Numbered from the stretch's first letter, positions 17,147 through 26,256 are shown. The stretch: 64,000 nt of DNA from Neisseria lisongii (GCF_028463985.1 NZ_CP116766.1:434001-498000); one strand, 5' to 3'. The notes: a model not told the origin generated them from the letters alone. Program-made: numbers and translations.

Positions 17147-18232
17147 ATGAATGCTTACCAACAGCAGTTAAACCGTAAAACCGATTATTTAAACGATTTG
17201 TTTCAAGGCTTGGCGATGCCGCCGGTGGAGGTGTTTGCCTCGCCGGAGCAGCATTACCGGATGCGTGCCGAATTTCGGGTGTGGCATGAGGGAGACGAGA
17301 TTTTTTATGCCATGTTTGAGCCGGGGCAAAAAGCGGGCGGGGCGAGTTTGATTCGTTGCGATCAGTTTCCGGCGGCGGCATTGTCGGTGAATGAATTGAT
17401 GCCCGAGCTGATTGCGGCGGTCAGTGAAAGCGAAGTATTGAAAAAGCGTTGGTATGCGGTGGAATTTCTGGGCACGCTCAGCGGCGAAATGTTGGTAACG
17501 ATGATTTACCACAAGCGGCTGGACGAGGAATGGGAAGCCGCTGCCCGCCTGCTGCAACAGCGTTTGGGCGTGTGGATTATCGGCCGCAGCCGGGGACAGA
17601 AGCTGGTGTTGGCGCAGGATTTTGTTACCGAAACGCTGAATGCGGCGGGTAAAACATTCCGTTACCGCCAGATTGAAGGGAGTTTTACCCAACCCAATGC
17701 GCAGGTGTGCGAAAAAATGCTGGCGTGGGCGTGTGCGGCGGCGGAAGGTTTGGGCGGCGATTTGCTGGAACTGTATTGCGGCAACGGCAATTTTACTTTG
17801 CCGCTGGCAACCCGTTTTCAGAAGGTATTGGCGACTGAAGTGTCGAAAACTTCAGTTGCGGCGGCGATGTGGAATATCGAAGCCAATCAAAGCGATAATG
17901 TGAAAATCGCCCGCTTGTCGGCGGAAGAATTTACCGAAGCCTATACGCAAAACCGTCCGTTCCGCCGCTTGCAGGAGCAGGGCATTGAATTGTCGGATTA
18001 CCGTTTTTCCACTATTTTTGTTGATCCGCCGCGCGCCGGTGTCGATGATGAGACCCTGAAACTGGTGGCGCAGTTTGAACATGTGATTTACATTTCCTGC
18101 AATCCGCAGACGCTGCGGGCGAATTTGGATACCTTGTGCCAAACGCATACGGTGGAACGCTTTGCGCTGTTTGACCAGTTTCCGTTTACGCATCATATTG
18201 AGAGCGGTGTGTTGCTGAAGCGGAAAAAATAA
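17147..18232 (+). CDS. trmA: tRNA (uracil-5-)-methyltransferase
   Basis: TrmA makes 5-methyluridine at position 54 of tRNAs using S-adenosylmethionine. The 361-aa protein has the expected N-terminal part (YRMRAEFRVWHEGDEIFYAM), the SAM-binding motif LLELYCGNGNFTLPLA, the FVDPPRAGVDDET motif, the catalytic cysteine in ISCNPQTL and the general base Glu in HHIESGVLLKRK. The length matches E. coli TrmA. A -10 TATAAT lies at 17107-17112, about 35 bp before the ATG, so the gene has its own promoter. It ends at a DUS hairpin with a long loop containing the 30-bp repeat remnant. Confidence 0.95.
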   Translation: MNAYQQQLNRKTDYLNDLFQGLAMPPVEVFASPEQHYRMRAEFRVWHEGDEIFYAMFEPGQKAGGASLIRCDQFPAAALSVNELMPELIAAVSESEVLKKRWYAVEFLGTLSGEMLVTMIYHKRLDEEWEAAARLLQQRLGVWIIGRSRGQKLVLAQDFVTETLNAAGKTFRYRQIEGSFTQPNAQVCEKMLAWACAAAEGLGGDLLELYCGNGNFTLPLATRFQKVLATEVSKTSVAAAMWNIEANQSDNVKIARLSAEEFTEAYTQNRPFRRLQEQGIELSDYRFSTIFVDPPRAGVDDETLKLVAQFEHVIYISCNPQTLRANLDTLCQTHTVERFALFDQFPFTHHIESGVLLKRKK

Positions 18233-18234
18233 AT

Positions 18235-18297
18235 ATGCCGTCTGAAAACGGGTATAACGAGTTTCTGCGTAGCTAAAACCTGATTTTCAGACGGCAT
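18235..18297. terminator. DUS-pair hairpin with 30-bp repeat in the loop
   Basis: Inverted AT-type DUS (18235-18248 / 18284-18297) separate trmA from the convergent lolA. The 35-nt loop holds a copy of the AACGAGTTTCTGCG(T/C)AGCTAAAA repeat. Confidence 0.75.
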
Positions 18298-18314
18298 GGT
18301 ATGAAATTGCAGAA

Positions 18315-18935
18315 TCAGTTGCTCAATACGTCCACGCCTTTGGGCGGGGTAAAGCGGAACTGGCTGCGTGAAAGGCTGGGGTGGGTGTTCAAGCCCGAAA
18401 AGCTGATGCTGGTTTGGTTGCCGAAGCTGTCTTTCAGCTGCATGGCCGCCAGATTGTCGCCTTTGAAACCGATGCGGATAAACTGATAACCGGCATTGTT
18501 TTTCTTCGGCGTGGCCAACACATAATCGATGCCCTCGCTGCTGCCGTCTTCTTTCAGCGTGTAGCTGCTGTCGAGCGCCGTTTTGTTGGACAGAATCGCC
18601 GCCGGGCTGTCGCCGATGGCTTGGTTTTGCGAAGATTTGGTTACTTGCGCCAAATCGACATCATACAGCCAGATGGTTTGGCCGTCGCCGACGATGGTCT
18701 GTTTGTAAGGCTTGGTGTATTCCCATTTAAACAGGCCGGGGCGCAGGATTTGGAACGAACCGTGGGTGGTTTGGGTTTTCTTTTTGCTTTTCACCGTTTG
18801 CGTGAAACTGCCGCTGAGGCCGTCTGAATCGTTGTTGAACTTTTTCAGAGCGTCCACCGCACCGGCGTGCGCCAGACCGACGGCGGCGCTCAAGCCCAAA
18901 GCGGCAAACAGGCGGATTGCAGAATGTGCTTTCAT
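18315..18935 (-). CDS. lolA: Outer-membrane lipoprotein carrier protein LolA
   Basis: LolA ferries lipoproteins across the periplasm from the LolCDE transporter to LolB at the outer membrane. The 206-aa precursor has a signal peptide ending GLAHA, then the LolA fold with family motifs GSFTQTVKSKKKTQTTHGSF, RPGLFKWEYTKPYKQTIVGDG, IWLYDVDLAQVT, and the C-terminal FRFTPPKGVDVL. ATG 18935 is chosen because GAAAGG precedes it and the signal peptide begins there; a 57-residue upstream extension is rejected. It is convergent with trmA and divergent from the DUF455 gene. Confidence 0.95.
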   Translation of the reverse strand: MKAHSAIRLFAALGLSAAVGLAHAGAVDALKKFNNDSDGLSGSFTQTVKSKKKTQTTHGSFQILRPGLFKWEYTKPYKQTIVGDGQTIWLYDVDLAQVTKSSQNQAIGDSPAAILSNKTALDSSYTLKEDGSSEGIDYVLATPKKNNAGYQFIRIGFKGDNLAAMQLKDSFGNQTSISFSGLNTHPSLSRSQFRFTPPKGVDVLSN

Positions 18936-19178
18936 ATTGACCTTTCTCAGGTGGGAAATCGGGTTGCGTATGGGATAAGTATAGGCGCAAATCGGCACGA
19001 TGCAAGCCCGACTGACCGAATGTAAATTTTGTAAACGCCGCAGATTGTAGCTTAATTGTTTGAAAAACGGCTGATTTTTTATACTACCGCCGTTTTCGGT
19101 TTTCACAAAATTTTAATCAAACCGCCGTTCGGTTTGGGGTAAAACGGCGACACATGCCGCCGGATAAGGATTTTGCAG

Positions 19179-20009
19179 ATGAACAACGGAATATATGATT
19201 TATTGGAGCAGGCGCTGTTATCGGATTGTCCGGATGAAAAAGGAAGATTGACCGAAGCTGCATTCGAACTCAGCCGCCGAAACGGTTTTCAGCCCGAAGC
19301 TGCCGGCCGGCCGCTGGATTTCCGTGTTGCCGGCCGGCCGCCTAAACCGCTGCTGGTTGCTCCGTCTCAGGTTACGCCGAGAAAAATGAACACGGTTGAG
19401 GGCTACGCTGCCATGCTGCACGCCATTACCCATATCGAGTTCAACGCCGTCAATCTGGCGCTCGATGCTGCCTACCGCTTCCGCCGTCTGCCCGCTGCTT
19501 TTGTGCAGGACTGGATTCGGGTTGCCAAAGAAGAGGTGTACCATTTCCGCTTAATGCGGGAACGGCTGCGCAGTTTAGGCTTCGACTACGGCGACTTTGA
19601 AGCCCACAACCATTTGTGGGATATGGCGTACAAAACCGCCTACGACCCGCTGCTGCGCATGGCCTTGGTGCCGAGGGTGTTGGAAGCGAGGGGCTTGGAC
19701 GTTACCCCTGCAATCCGTGCCAAAGTGGCACAAAAAGGCGATCAGGAAACCTGCTCCGTGTTGGACATTATTTATCGGGACGAAATCGGCCATGTCGAAA
19801 CCGGCAACCGCTGGTATCAACATCTTTGTCAAGAACGGGGGCTTGAGCCGGTTGCCCTGTTCCGCCGACTGATTGCCCGCTATGATATGTTTATTTTTCG
19901 GGGCTATGTGAACATCGAAGCCCGGGAACGTGCCGGATTCAGCCGCTTCGAACTGGATATGTTGGAAGATTTTGAAAAAAGTCTGAAACAGGGCAAAACA
20001 GGCAATTAA
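19179..20009 (+). CDS. DUF455 family ferritin-like protein
   Basis: A 276-aa protein of the DUF455 family with a ferritin-like four-helix core. Candidate di-metal ligands are seen in order: HITHIEFNAVNLALD (Glu), RVAKEEVYHFRLM (Glu and His) and YRDEIGHVETGNRW (Glu and His). It has no signal peptide. Members are conserved in proteobacteria and sometimes annotated as MiaE-like or rRNA-modifying, but the reaction is not established here. The ATG at 19179 with AAGGAT upstream is preferred to a TTG two codons earlier. The gene is followed by a DUS-pair terminator. Confidence 0.82.
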   Translation: MNNGIYDLLEQALLSDCPDEKGRLTEAAFELSRRNGFQPEAAGRPLDFRVAGRPPKPLLVAPSQVTPRKMNTVEGYAAMLHAITHIEFNAVNLALDAAYRFRRLPAAFVQDWIRVAKEEVYHFRLMRERLRSLGFDYGDFEAHNHLWDMAYKTAYDPLLRMALVPRVLEARGLDVTPAIRAKVAQKGDQETCSVLDIIYRDEIGHVETGNRWYQHLCQERGLEPVALFRRLIARYDMFIFRGYVNIEARERAGFSRFELDMLEDFEKSLKQGKTGN

Positions 20010-20017
20010 GCCGGAAA

Positions 20018-20059
20018 CAGGCCGTCTGAAAATGCGTATGGCGGTTTTCAGACGGCCTG
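20018..20059. terminator. DUS-pair terminator
   Basis: A 15-bp stem of inverted AG-type DUS (20018-20032 / 20045-20059) lies 9 bp after the DUF455 gene and is followed by TTTAAAT. Confidence 0.85.
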
Positions 20060-20083
20060 TTTAAATCTATTGAGGAAACCATA

Positions 20084-20734
20084 ATGATTCAGGCAATATT
20101 ATTCGATTTGGACGGTACATTGGCGGATACCGCCGCCGATTTGGGCGGTGCGCTCAACCGCCAACTGCGGCGGCACGGTAAAAACGAAGTGCCGTTGGAA
20201 CAAGTACGCTCGGTTGCCACCCACGGTAGCGCCGCCTTTATCCGTTTGGGCTTCGGCATTGATGGCGACAGCCCTGATTTTGAAACGCTGCGACAGGAAT
20301 ATCTTGACGAATACCGGCAAAATTTTTGTCGGGATACGGTGTTGTTTGCGGGCATCAATCCGTTGTTGCTGGAATTGGCGGAACGGGGCATCAAATGGGG
20401 CATTGTAACCAACAAACACCGACAGTTTACCGACAATCTCGTTCCCGCCCTTGATTTTGCCGTCCCGCCGCAGGCGGTGGTCAGCGGCGACACCTGCACC
20501 GAGGCCAAGCCCAGCGCCATGCCGCTGCTGTATGCCTGCAAACTGATGAATGTCGAACCGGAAAATTGTCTGTATGTCGGCGATGCCGAGCGGGATATGC
20601 AGGCGGCGAAAAATGCCGGTATGCGGGCGGTGTTGGCTGAATGGGGTTATATCGCCGAGAGCGATTGTGTTGCCGAATGGGGCTGTGATGCGGCGGTTGC
20701 CACGCCCGATCAGCTTTTGGACTGTTTGGTATGA
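20084..20734 (+). CDS. gph: Phosphoglycolate phosphatase, HAD superfamily
   Basis: A 216-aa haloacid-dehalogenase phosphatase that most resembles Gph, which removes 2-phosphoglycolate. HAD motifs are complete: motif I FDLDGTLADT, motif II GIVTNK, the conserved Lys in TEAKPSAMPL and motif IV VGDAERDMQAAKNAG. A helical cap domain lies between motifs I and II. The start has GAGGAAACC in front. Substrate assignment within the HAD family is uncertain; a general pyrimidine or sugar phosphatase is possible. It is followed by a DUS pair in which one copy is mutated (CAGATGGCC instead of CAGACGGCC, 20742-20786). Confidence 0.85.
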   Translation: MIQAILFDLDGTLADTAADLGGALNRQLRRHGKNEVPLEQVRSVATHGSAAFIRLGFGIDGDSPDFETLRQEYLDEYRQNFCRDTVLFAGINPLLLELAERGIKWGIVTNKHRQFTDNLVPALDFAVPPQAVVSGDTCTEAKPSAMPLLYACKLMNVEPENCLYVGDAERDMQAAKNAGMRAVLAEWGYIAESDCVAEWGCDAAVATPDQLLDCLV

Positions 20735-20858
20735 ATCCGCAAAAGGCCGTCTGAAAATGCGTAAAACGGATTTTCAGATGGCCTGAAAGGGCGTAAAATT
20801 TAAAACTGTTGTTGATTGTATTTCAGCTTTGTTACCACGTTCCGCAAAAGGGAAAACC

Positions 20859-22052
20859 ATGTTTTTTGAATCCATCCAAGCTGCACCCGCCGACCCGATT
20901 TTGGGTTTGGGCGAAGCCTTTAAAGCCGAAAACCGTCCTGAAAAAGTCAATCTCGGTATCGGCGTTTATAAAGACGCATCGGGCGCAACGCCGATTGTCA
21001 AAGCCGTTAAAGAAGCCGAACGCCGCCTGCTGGAAAGCGAAACCAGCAAAAACTATCTGACCATCGACGGCGTGGCGGAATACAATGCCCAAACCCAGAT
21101 TCTGCTGTTTGGCGCAGACCATGAAATCATCGCCAGCAAACGTGCCAAAACCGCACAAAGTCTGGGCGGTACGGGCGCATTGCGGATTGCCGCCGAATTT
21201 GCCAAACGCCAGCTCAACGCCAAAACCGTTTGGATTTCCAACCCGACCTGGCCCAACCACAACGCCATTTTCAAAGCCGTCGGCATTCAGGACAAGCCTT
21301 ACCGCTATTACAATGCCGAACAGCACGGCTTGGATTGGGACGGTCTGATTGCCGATTTGAGCCAAGCGGAAAAAGGCGACATCGTGTTGCTGCACGGCTG
21401 CTGCCACAATCCGACCGGTATCGACCCGACACCGGAACAATGGGACACGCTGGCAAAAATGTCCGCCGAAAAAGGCTGGCTGCCGCTGTTTGACTTTGCC
21501 TATCAAGGCTTCGGCAACGGCTTGGAAGAAGATGCCTACGGCCTGCGGACTTTCTTAAAAAATAATCCCGAATTGCTGATTGCCAGCTCGTATTCCAAAA
21601 ATTTCGGGATGTATAACGAACGTGTCGGCGCATTCACCGTGGTTGCCGCCGATGCCGACACCGCCGAACGGGCGCACAGCCAAGTTAAAACCATTATCCG
21701 CACGCTGTATTCCAACCCCGCTTCCCACGGTGCCAATACCGTGGCATGGGTGTTGAAAGATGAAGGCCTGAAAGCCCAATGGATTGCCGAATTGGATGAA
21801 ATGCGCGGCCGTATTAAAGCCATGCGCCAAAAATTCGTTGAGCTGTTGAAAGCCAAAGGTGCGAAACAGGATTTTGATTTCATTATGGAACAAAACGGCA
21901 TGTTCTCGTTCAGCGGCCTCACGCCCGAACAGGTCGAGCGGCTGCAGAAAGAATTTGCCATTTACGCCGTCCGCTCCGGCCGCATCAACGTTGCCGGCAT
22001 TACCGACGACAACATCGATTATTTGTGTGAAAGCATTGTGAAAGTGTTGTAA
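20859..22052 (+). CDS. aspC: Aspartate/aromatic amino-acid aminotransferase
   Basis: A PLP-dependent class I-alpha aminotransferase of 397 aa, alignable along its whole length with E. coli AspC/TyrB. Motifs include PADPILGLGEAF, NLGIGVYKDASG, GGTGALRIAAEF, HGCCHNPTGIDPT, the PLP-lysine in SSYSKNFGMYNERVGAF, and the substrate-binding Arg in VRSGRINVAG. It transfers the amino group between aspartate (or aromatic amino acids) and 2-oxoglutarate. ATG 20859 with AGGGAA upstream gives the family start (MFFESIQAAPADPI). Substrate preference cannot be decided from the sequence. It is a single-gene unit with DUS hairpins on both sides. Confidence 0.92.
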   Translation: MFFESIQAAPADPILGLGEAFKAENRPEKVNLGIGVYKDASGATPIVKAVKEAERRLLESETSKNYLTIDGVAEYNAQTQILLFGADHEIIASKRAKTAQSLGGTGALRIAAEFAKRQLNAKTVWISNPTWPNHNAIFKAVGIQDKPYRYYNAEQHGLDWDGLIADLSQAEKGDIVLLHGCCHNPTGIDPTPEQWDTLAKMSAEKGWLPLFDFAYQGFGNGLEEDAYGLRTFLKNNPELLIASSYSKNFGMYNERVGAFTVVAADADTAERAHSQVKTIIRTLYSNPASHGANTVAWVLKDEGLKAQWIAELDEMRGRIKAMRQKFVELLKAKGAKQDFDFIMEQNGMFSFSGLTPEQVERLQKEFAIYAVRSGRINVAGITDDNIDYLCESIVKVL

Positions 22053-22080
22053 GGCATTTTTAGGCTGAATCACGCAAACC

Positions 22081-22123
22081 GATGCCGTCTGAAAATAGCA
22101 TAATGGTGTTTTCAGACGGCATC
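22081..22123. terminator. DUS-pair terminator after aspC
   Basis: A 15-bp stem (22081-22095 / 22109-22123) of inverted AT-type DUS extended by GA/TC. Confidence 0.85.
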
Positions 22124-22152
22124 GGTTTATCGGGATTGGTTTTTTGAACGAT

Positions 22153-22484
22153 ATATAGTGGATTAACTGAATAATCCATACAATTTAATCCGACACTTGT
22201 AGGGTGCGTGCCAAAGCACGCACCTGTTCTGTGCATTTTATGTTGAAGCCGTCTGAAAATCTGATTTTAGCTTCACAGAAACTCGCTTTACTCGTTTTGG
22301 CGAAACCTGCGGTTTTAGCTTCGCAGAAACTTGCTACGCTCGTTTTCAGACGGCTTTCATGTGAAATTTAAAGAACACGTGCATGCTTAGGCAAGCACGC
22401 TACACATCATTCCCCATCCCGCTGGTGGGAAGGGTGGTTCACTTGGGGGTGTAATATTTTTTTGGTTATTTCACTATACCTTTT
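22153..22484. repeat. Composite dispersed intergenic repeat, full copy
   Basis: The region from TATAGTGGATTAA (22155) to GGTTATTTCACTATA (about 22484) contains no gene. It holds, in order, the GTGCCAAAGCACGCACCTG block, a DUS pair with two copies of the TTTTAGCTTCGCAGAAACTC repeat, a GCATGCTTAGGCAAGCACGC block, and a CCCATCCCGCTGGTGGGAAG block. The same modules, inverted, occur at 46211-46437 plus 47640-47690. Partial copies lie at 10041, 24236, 31439 and 47845. Confidence 0.85.
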
Positions 22485-22501
22485 TCAGACGGCATCAATC
22501 T

Positions 22502-22789
22502 ATGAGTAAAGAAATTTTAGGCATTTTATTTATCCCGTTCGGGATTATCAGCATGTGTGCCGCAGCGGTGTGGCAAATGTATGTGATGCTCACCGAAACC
22601 CACACGTTAAACCAATATAAAAATCGGGCGCTGGTGTGGCGGGTAACGGCGCTGTTTTTGAGTTTCAGCCTTGCCGTTTATTGGCTCTGCCCGAACGCCC
22701 GCAAAAAAGGCATTGTGTTCTTCCTGCTCGGCGGCGGGGGGGCGCTGATGTATCTGTTGGCACGCCTGTGGCTGCCGTTTAAGCATTAA
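22502..22789 (+). CDS. Small membrane protein of unknown function
   Basis: A 95-aa protein with three predicted transmembrane segments (about residues 5-27, 44-62 and 71-90) and a short basic tail. The middle loop is polar (TETHTLNQYKNR). No catalytic motif is visible. It starts only a few bases after half of a DUS, and no strong ribosome-binding site is seen, so expression may be low. It converges on the gamma-carbonic-anhydrase-like gene with a gap of only 7 bp. I recognise no family and can say only that it is probably an inner-membrane protein. Confidence 0.6.
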   Translation: MSKEILGILFIPFGIISMCAAAVWQMYVMLTETHTLNQYKNRALVWRVTALFLSFSLAVYWLCPNARKKGIVFFLLGGGGALMYLLARLWLPFKH

Positions 22790-22796
22790 CCGGCCA

Positions 22797-23333
22797 TCAA
22801 GGATTTTCTGCCAGAAATTCCCCCGCCAAAGCGACATATCGTTCAGCGGAAGTCAGCAGGGCGGCACGTTCTTCGGGAGAGAGCGCCCGAACAGCTTTGA
22901 CCGGCGAACCCATATACAGCCAGCCGCCTTCGAGTTTTTTGCGCGGCGGAACCACACTGCCTGCGCCAATCACTGTGTCGCTGCCGATTTCGGCACCGTC
23001 CAAAATCACGCTGCCCATGCCGATTAACACCCGGTCGCCGAGCGTGCAGGCGTGGACGGTGGCGTTGTGGCCGATGGTAACGTCTTCGCCGATCATCAGC
23101 ATACCGTGTTGCGGATTATCATTTGTCGGGCCGGAAACGTGCAGCACGCTGCCGTCTTGGATATTGGTGCGCTTGCCGATGCGGATGCCGTTGATGTCGC
23201 CCCGTATCACCACGCAGGGCCAAACGGAAACCTGATCGCCCAATACGGTATCGCCGATGACCACGGCGGAAGAGTCGATAAACACATCTTGCCCCACTTG
23301 CGGGGTATGGTTGCGGAAAGAGCGGATATTCAT
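22797..23333 (-). CDS. Gamma carbonic anhydrase-like hexapeptide-repeat protein
   Basis: A 178-aa left-handed beta-helix protein of the YrdA/CaiE/gamma-carbonic-anhydrase-like group. The repeats begin with VFIDSSAVVIGDTVLGDQVS and continue through IRIGKRTNIQDGSVLHVSG, IGEDVTIGHNATVHACTLGDRVLIGMGS and IGSDTVIGAGSVVPP. The three metal-binding histidines are recognisable in VLHVSG, IGHNATVHAC. Some family members have zinc- or iron-dependent carbonic anhydrase activity, but many do not. ATG 23333 (MNIRSFRNHTP) is preferred to a longer start because GAGGG lies upstream. Confidence 0.85.
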   Translation of the reverse strand: MNIRSFRNHTPQVGQDVFIDSSAVVIGDTVLGDQVSVWPCVVIRGDINGIRIGKRTNIQDGSVLHVSGPTNDNPQHGMLMIGEDVTIGHNATVHACTLGDRVLIGMGSVILDGAEIGSDTVIGAGSVVPPRKKLEGGWLYMGSPVKAVRALSPEERAALLTSAERYVALAGEFLAENP

Positions 23334-23502
23334 TGTTTCAACCCTCAAGGCTTGTTTGATATATGTGAATTCACCGTAAACTATATCAAAAAATCCCCCA
23401 ATCGGCGATTTATCCGCCTGCACACCTTTTCAGACGGCCTGTTAAGTATTAAGATGTTACCGATAACTTCAGCTAATCAACACAACCATTCAAAGGATAA
23501 TC

Positions 23503-24150
23503 ATGAAAGTATTGTTATTGGGCGCACCCGGCGCCGGCAAAGGCACTCAGGCGCAATTCATCACCGCAGCGTTCGGCATTCCGCAAATTTCCACCGGCGA
23601 CATGCTGCGTGCGGCGATTAAAGCGGGTACGCCGCTGGGTTTGGAAGCCAAAAAAATCATTGACGAAGGCGGTTTGGTGCGGGACGACATCATCATCGGC
23701 ATGGTGAAGGAACGCATTGCGCAAGACGATTGCGCCAACGGTTTTCTGTTTGACGGTTTCCCCCGCACGCTGGCGCAGGCCGAAGCGATGGTGGAAGCAG
23801 GCGTGGATTTGGATGCCGTGGTCGAAATCGATGTGCCGGACGGCGTGATTATCGACCGCATGAGCGGCCGCCGTGTGCATCTGGCTTCGGGCCGTACCTA
23901 CCACATCAGCTACAATCCGCCGAAAGTCGAAGGCAAAGACGACGTAACCGGCGAAGATTTGATTCAGCGTGATGACGACAAAGAAGAAACCGTGAAAAAA
24001 CGTTTGCAGGTTTATCACGAGCAAACCGAAGTATTGGTAGGCTTTTACAGCAAACTGGAAGGCGAACACGCCCCGAAATACATCAAAGTGGACGGTACGC
24101 AGGCGGTAGAAACCGTCAAAGCCGAAGTGTTGTCTGCTTTAGGCAAGTAA
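23503..24150 (+). CDS. adk: Adenylate kinase
   Basis: Adenylate kinase interconverts ATP + AMP and two ADP. The 215-aa protein has the P-loop GAPGAGKGTQ, the AMP-binding STGDMLRAAI, the signature FDGFPRTLAQAE, the LID segment (RRVHLASGRTYHISYNPP, long form without zinc Cys) and RLQVYHEQTEVL. The start has CAAAGGA about 8 nt upstream. The gene is followed by a DUS-pair terminator at 24163-24197. The start region follows a DUS half-site at 23430-23440. Confidence 0.97.
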   Translation: MKVLLLGAPGAGKGTQAQFITAAFGIPQISTGDMLRAAIKAGTPLGLEAKKIIDEGGLVRDDIIIGMVKERIAQDDCANGFLFDGFPRTLAQAEAMVEAGVDLDAVVEIDVPDGVIIDRMSGRRVHLASGRTYHISYNPPKVEGKDDVTGEDLIQRDDDKEETVKKRLQVYHEQTEVLVGFYSKLEGEHAPKYIKVDGTQAVETVKAEVLSALGK

Positions 24151-24162
24151 AAACCGTATGAC

Positions 24163-24197
24163 AAGGCCGTCTGAAAAATATGATTTTCAGACGGCCT
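24163..24197. terminator. DUS-pair terminator after adk
   Basis: Inverted AG-type DUS (AAGGCCGTCTGAAAA ... TTTTCAGACGGCCTT) with a short loop, followed by TTTG. Confidence 0.85.
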
Positions 24198-24199
24198 TT

Positions 24200-24531
24200 G
24201 TAATGAAAAAGCTGTTAAAATCGGCTTGAACGAATAGGCAACAGGCTGGGCTACCCTGCACGCTGTTCCCCGTCCCGCTGGCGGGACGGGGTTAGGGGAA
24301 GGGTGGTTCGCTGTGTTGTGATGTTTTTTACAAGTGAACACCGAATAAAGCACGATAATCCAGTAAGGCTGTACCGCTGCTGAATTCCGCAATCCGCTTC
24401 CCCGCTCCCAATCAGGAATGGGTCGTGAAAAAGAGTGCTTACCTTGCTGTGCTTGTCCGGTTGTTTCACAATGCCGTCAATTTTGAAAACCGGTTTCCCT
24501 TATTTCACTTCATTGATCATACGGAAAAAAC
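24200..24531. repeat. Intergenic region with partial composite repeat
   Basis: No gene is supported. About 24236-24345 is part of the dispersed repeat, including a perfect 11-bp stem CCCCGTCCCGC (24268-24278) / GCGGGACGGGG (24281-24291) and GGGAAGGGTGGTTCGCTG. The remainder before pyrF has no recognisable signal beyond ACGGAAAAAAC as ribosome-binding site. Confidence 0.7.
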
Positions 24532-25272
24532 ATGAATCCTCTGATAACCGACCCGAATATGCCGACGCAGCACACGCCTGTGATTGTCGCCTTGGATTTC
24601 GCCGACGAACAAAGCACACTGGAATTTGTCCGCACCCTCGACCCGCAGCTGTGCCAAATCAAAATCGGCAAAGAACTGTTTACCGCCACCGGCCGCCCGC
24701 TGGCGGAAAAGCTGATTGCACAGGGCTTCAAGCTGTTTCTCGATTTGAAATACCACGACATTCCGCACACCGTAGCGCAGGCGTGTAAAGCCGCCGCCGA
24801 AATGGGCGTGTGGATGGTCGATATGCACGCCTCGGGCGGCCGTCGCATGATGGAAGCAGCGGCGGAAGCCGTTGCCGGATATCGGGAAAAACCGCTGCTG
24901 ATCGGCGTAACCGTGCTGACCAGCATGGAGCAGAGTGATTTGGCGGAAATCGGTTTGGACATCACGCCGGAACAACAAGTATTGCGTCTGGCAAAACTGG
25001 CGCAAAGCTCCGGCTTGGACGGCGTAGTCTGCTCGGCGCACGAAGCCGCACCGCTGCGGCAGGCGCTGGGGCAGGAGTTTGTATTGGTTACGCCGGGCAT
25101 CCGCTTGGACATCGCCGGCAACAATGACGACCAACGCCGTATTATGACCCCGCAACAAGCATTGGCAGCGGGTTCGAGCTATCTGGTGATGGGGCGGCCG
25201 ATTACCCGTGCCGCCGATCCGATTGCCGTGTTGCGGGAAGTAAACCGCAGCGTATTTTCAGACGGCATCTAA
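24532..25272 (+). CDS. pyrF: Orotidine 5'-phosphate decarboxylase
   Basis: PyrF converts OMP to UMP in the last step of pyrimidine synthesis. The 246-aa protein has the catalytic motif FLDLKYHDIPHTV (the Asp-Lys-Asp tetrad region), VALDFADEQ at the N-terminus, VDMHASGGRRMM, LTSM, and the phosphate-binding YLVMGRPITRAADP. It aligns closely with the meningococcal enzyme, including the MNPLITD start. It is followed after 16 bp by hldA, with a DUS half-site at the junction; the same pair is also adjacent in other Neisseria. Confidence 0.96.
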   Translation: MNPLITDPNMPTQHTPVIVALDFADEQSTLEFVRTLDPQLCQIKIGKELFTATGRPLAEKLIAQGFKLFLDLKYHDIPHTVAQACKAAAEMGVWMVDMHASGGRRMMEAAAEAVAGYREKPLLIGVTVLTSMEQSDLAEIGLDITPEQQVLRLAKLAQSSGLDGVVCSAHEAAPLRQALGQEFVLVTPGIRLDIAGNNDDQRRIMTPQQALAAGSSYLVMGRPITRAADPIAVLREVNRSVFSDGI

Positions 25273-25288
25273 ACAGGCAGCAAAGTTT

Positions 25289-26251
25289 ATGGCACAGACA
25301 TTCCACAACGAAACACTGGCAGCGCAGTTTGCCCAAGCCAAAGTGCTGGTGGTCGGCGATGTGATGCTCGACCGCTACTGGTTTGGCGACGTATCCCGCA
25401 TTTCGCCCGAAGCACCGGTGCCGGTGGCGAAAATCAACAAAATGGATCAGCGGGCGGGCGGTGCCGCCAATGTCGCCCGCAATATCGCCTCGCTGGGCGG
25501 GCAGGCAGCGCTGCTGTCGGTCTGCGGGCAGGACGAAGCGGCGGATGCATTGGCAGGCCTGATGACGCAGGCAGGCGTGGCCGCCCATTTAATGCGGGAC
25601 GCAAGCATTGCCACCACCGTCAAACTGCGTGTTGTCGCCCGCAACCAACAGCTGATCCGCCTCGATTTTGAAGAATGGCCGCAAGACGAAATTCTGGCGC
25701 AGGTGCAGTCGCAATACCGCAGCCTGTTGCCGCAATACGATGCCGTGATTTTTTCCGACTACGGCAAAGGCGGGCTGACCCACATCGCCGATATGATCGA
25801 TTGGGCCAAACAGGCAGGCAAACCCGTCTTAATCGACCCCAAAGGCGGCGATTATGAAAAATACGCCGGTGCCACCCTGATTACCCCCAATCGGGCAGAA
25901 TTGAAAGAAGTGGTTGGAAGTTGGAAAAACGAAACCGAGCTGACCGAAAAAGCCCAATCCCTGCGCCGCCATTTGGAATTAGATGCCGTATTGCTCACCC
26001 GCAGCGAAGAGGGCATGACTCTGTTTAACCAAAACGAACCGGTTTACCAACCGACCCGGGCGCAGGAAGTCTATGACGTTTCCGGCGCAGGCGACACCGT
26101 GATTGCCGGTATGGGCTTGGGCATCGCCGCCGGCCTGACGCTCCCCGAAGCCATGCACCTTGCCAACACCGCCGCCGGTGTGGTCGTGGCCAAACTGGGG
26201 ACGGCAGTATGCTCGTTTGACGAACTGACCACCGCACTGGCAGAAGAATAA
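25289..26251 (+). CDS. hldA: D-glycero-beta-D-manno-heptose-7-phosphate kinase
   Basis: This PfkB-family sugar kinase makes heptose-1,7-bisphosphate for the LPS/LOS inner core (RfaE domain I). The 320-aa protein has PfkB signatures VLVVGDVMLDRYWFGDVSRI, QRAGGAANVARNIASLGG, SDYGKGGLTHI, LIDPKGGDYEKYAGATLITP and the catalytic Asp in DVSGAGDTVIAGMG. It lacks the C-terminal adenylyltransferase domain of E. coli HldE, as is normal for Neisseria, where that function is a separate gene not seen here. hldD follows after a DUS pair, placing both in one heptose-synthesis cluster. Confidence 0.93.
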   Translation: MAQTFHNETLAAQFAQAKVLVVGDVMLDRYWFGDVSRISPEAPVPVAKINKMDQRAGGAANVARNIASLGGQAALLSVCGQDEAADALAGLMTQAGVAAHLMRDASIATTVKLRVVARNQQLIRLDFEEWPQDEILAQVQSQYRSLLPQYDAVIFSDYGKGGLTHIADMIDWAKQAGKPVLIDPKGGDYEKYAGATLITPNRAELKEVVGSWKNETELTEKAQSLRRHLELDAVLLTRSEEGMTLFNQNEPVYQPTRAQEVYDVSGAGDTVIAGMGLGIAAGLTLPEAMHLANTAAGVVVAKLGTAVCSFDELTTALAEE

Positions 26252-26256
26252 CCGTT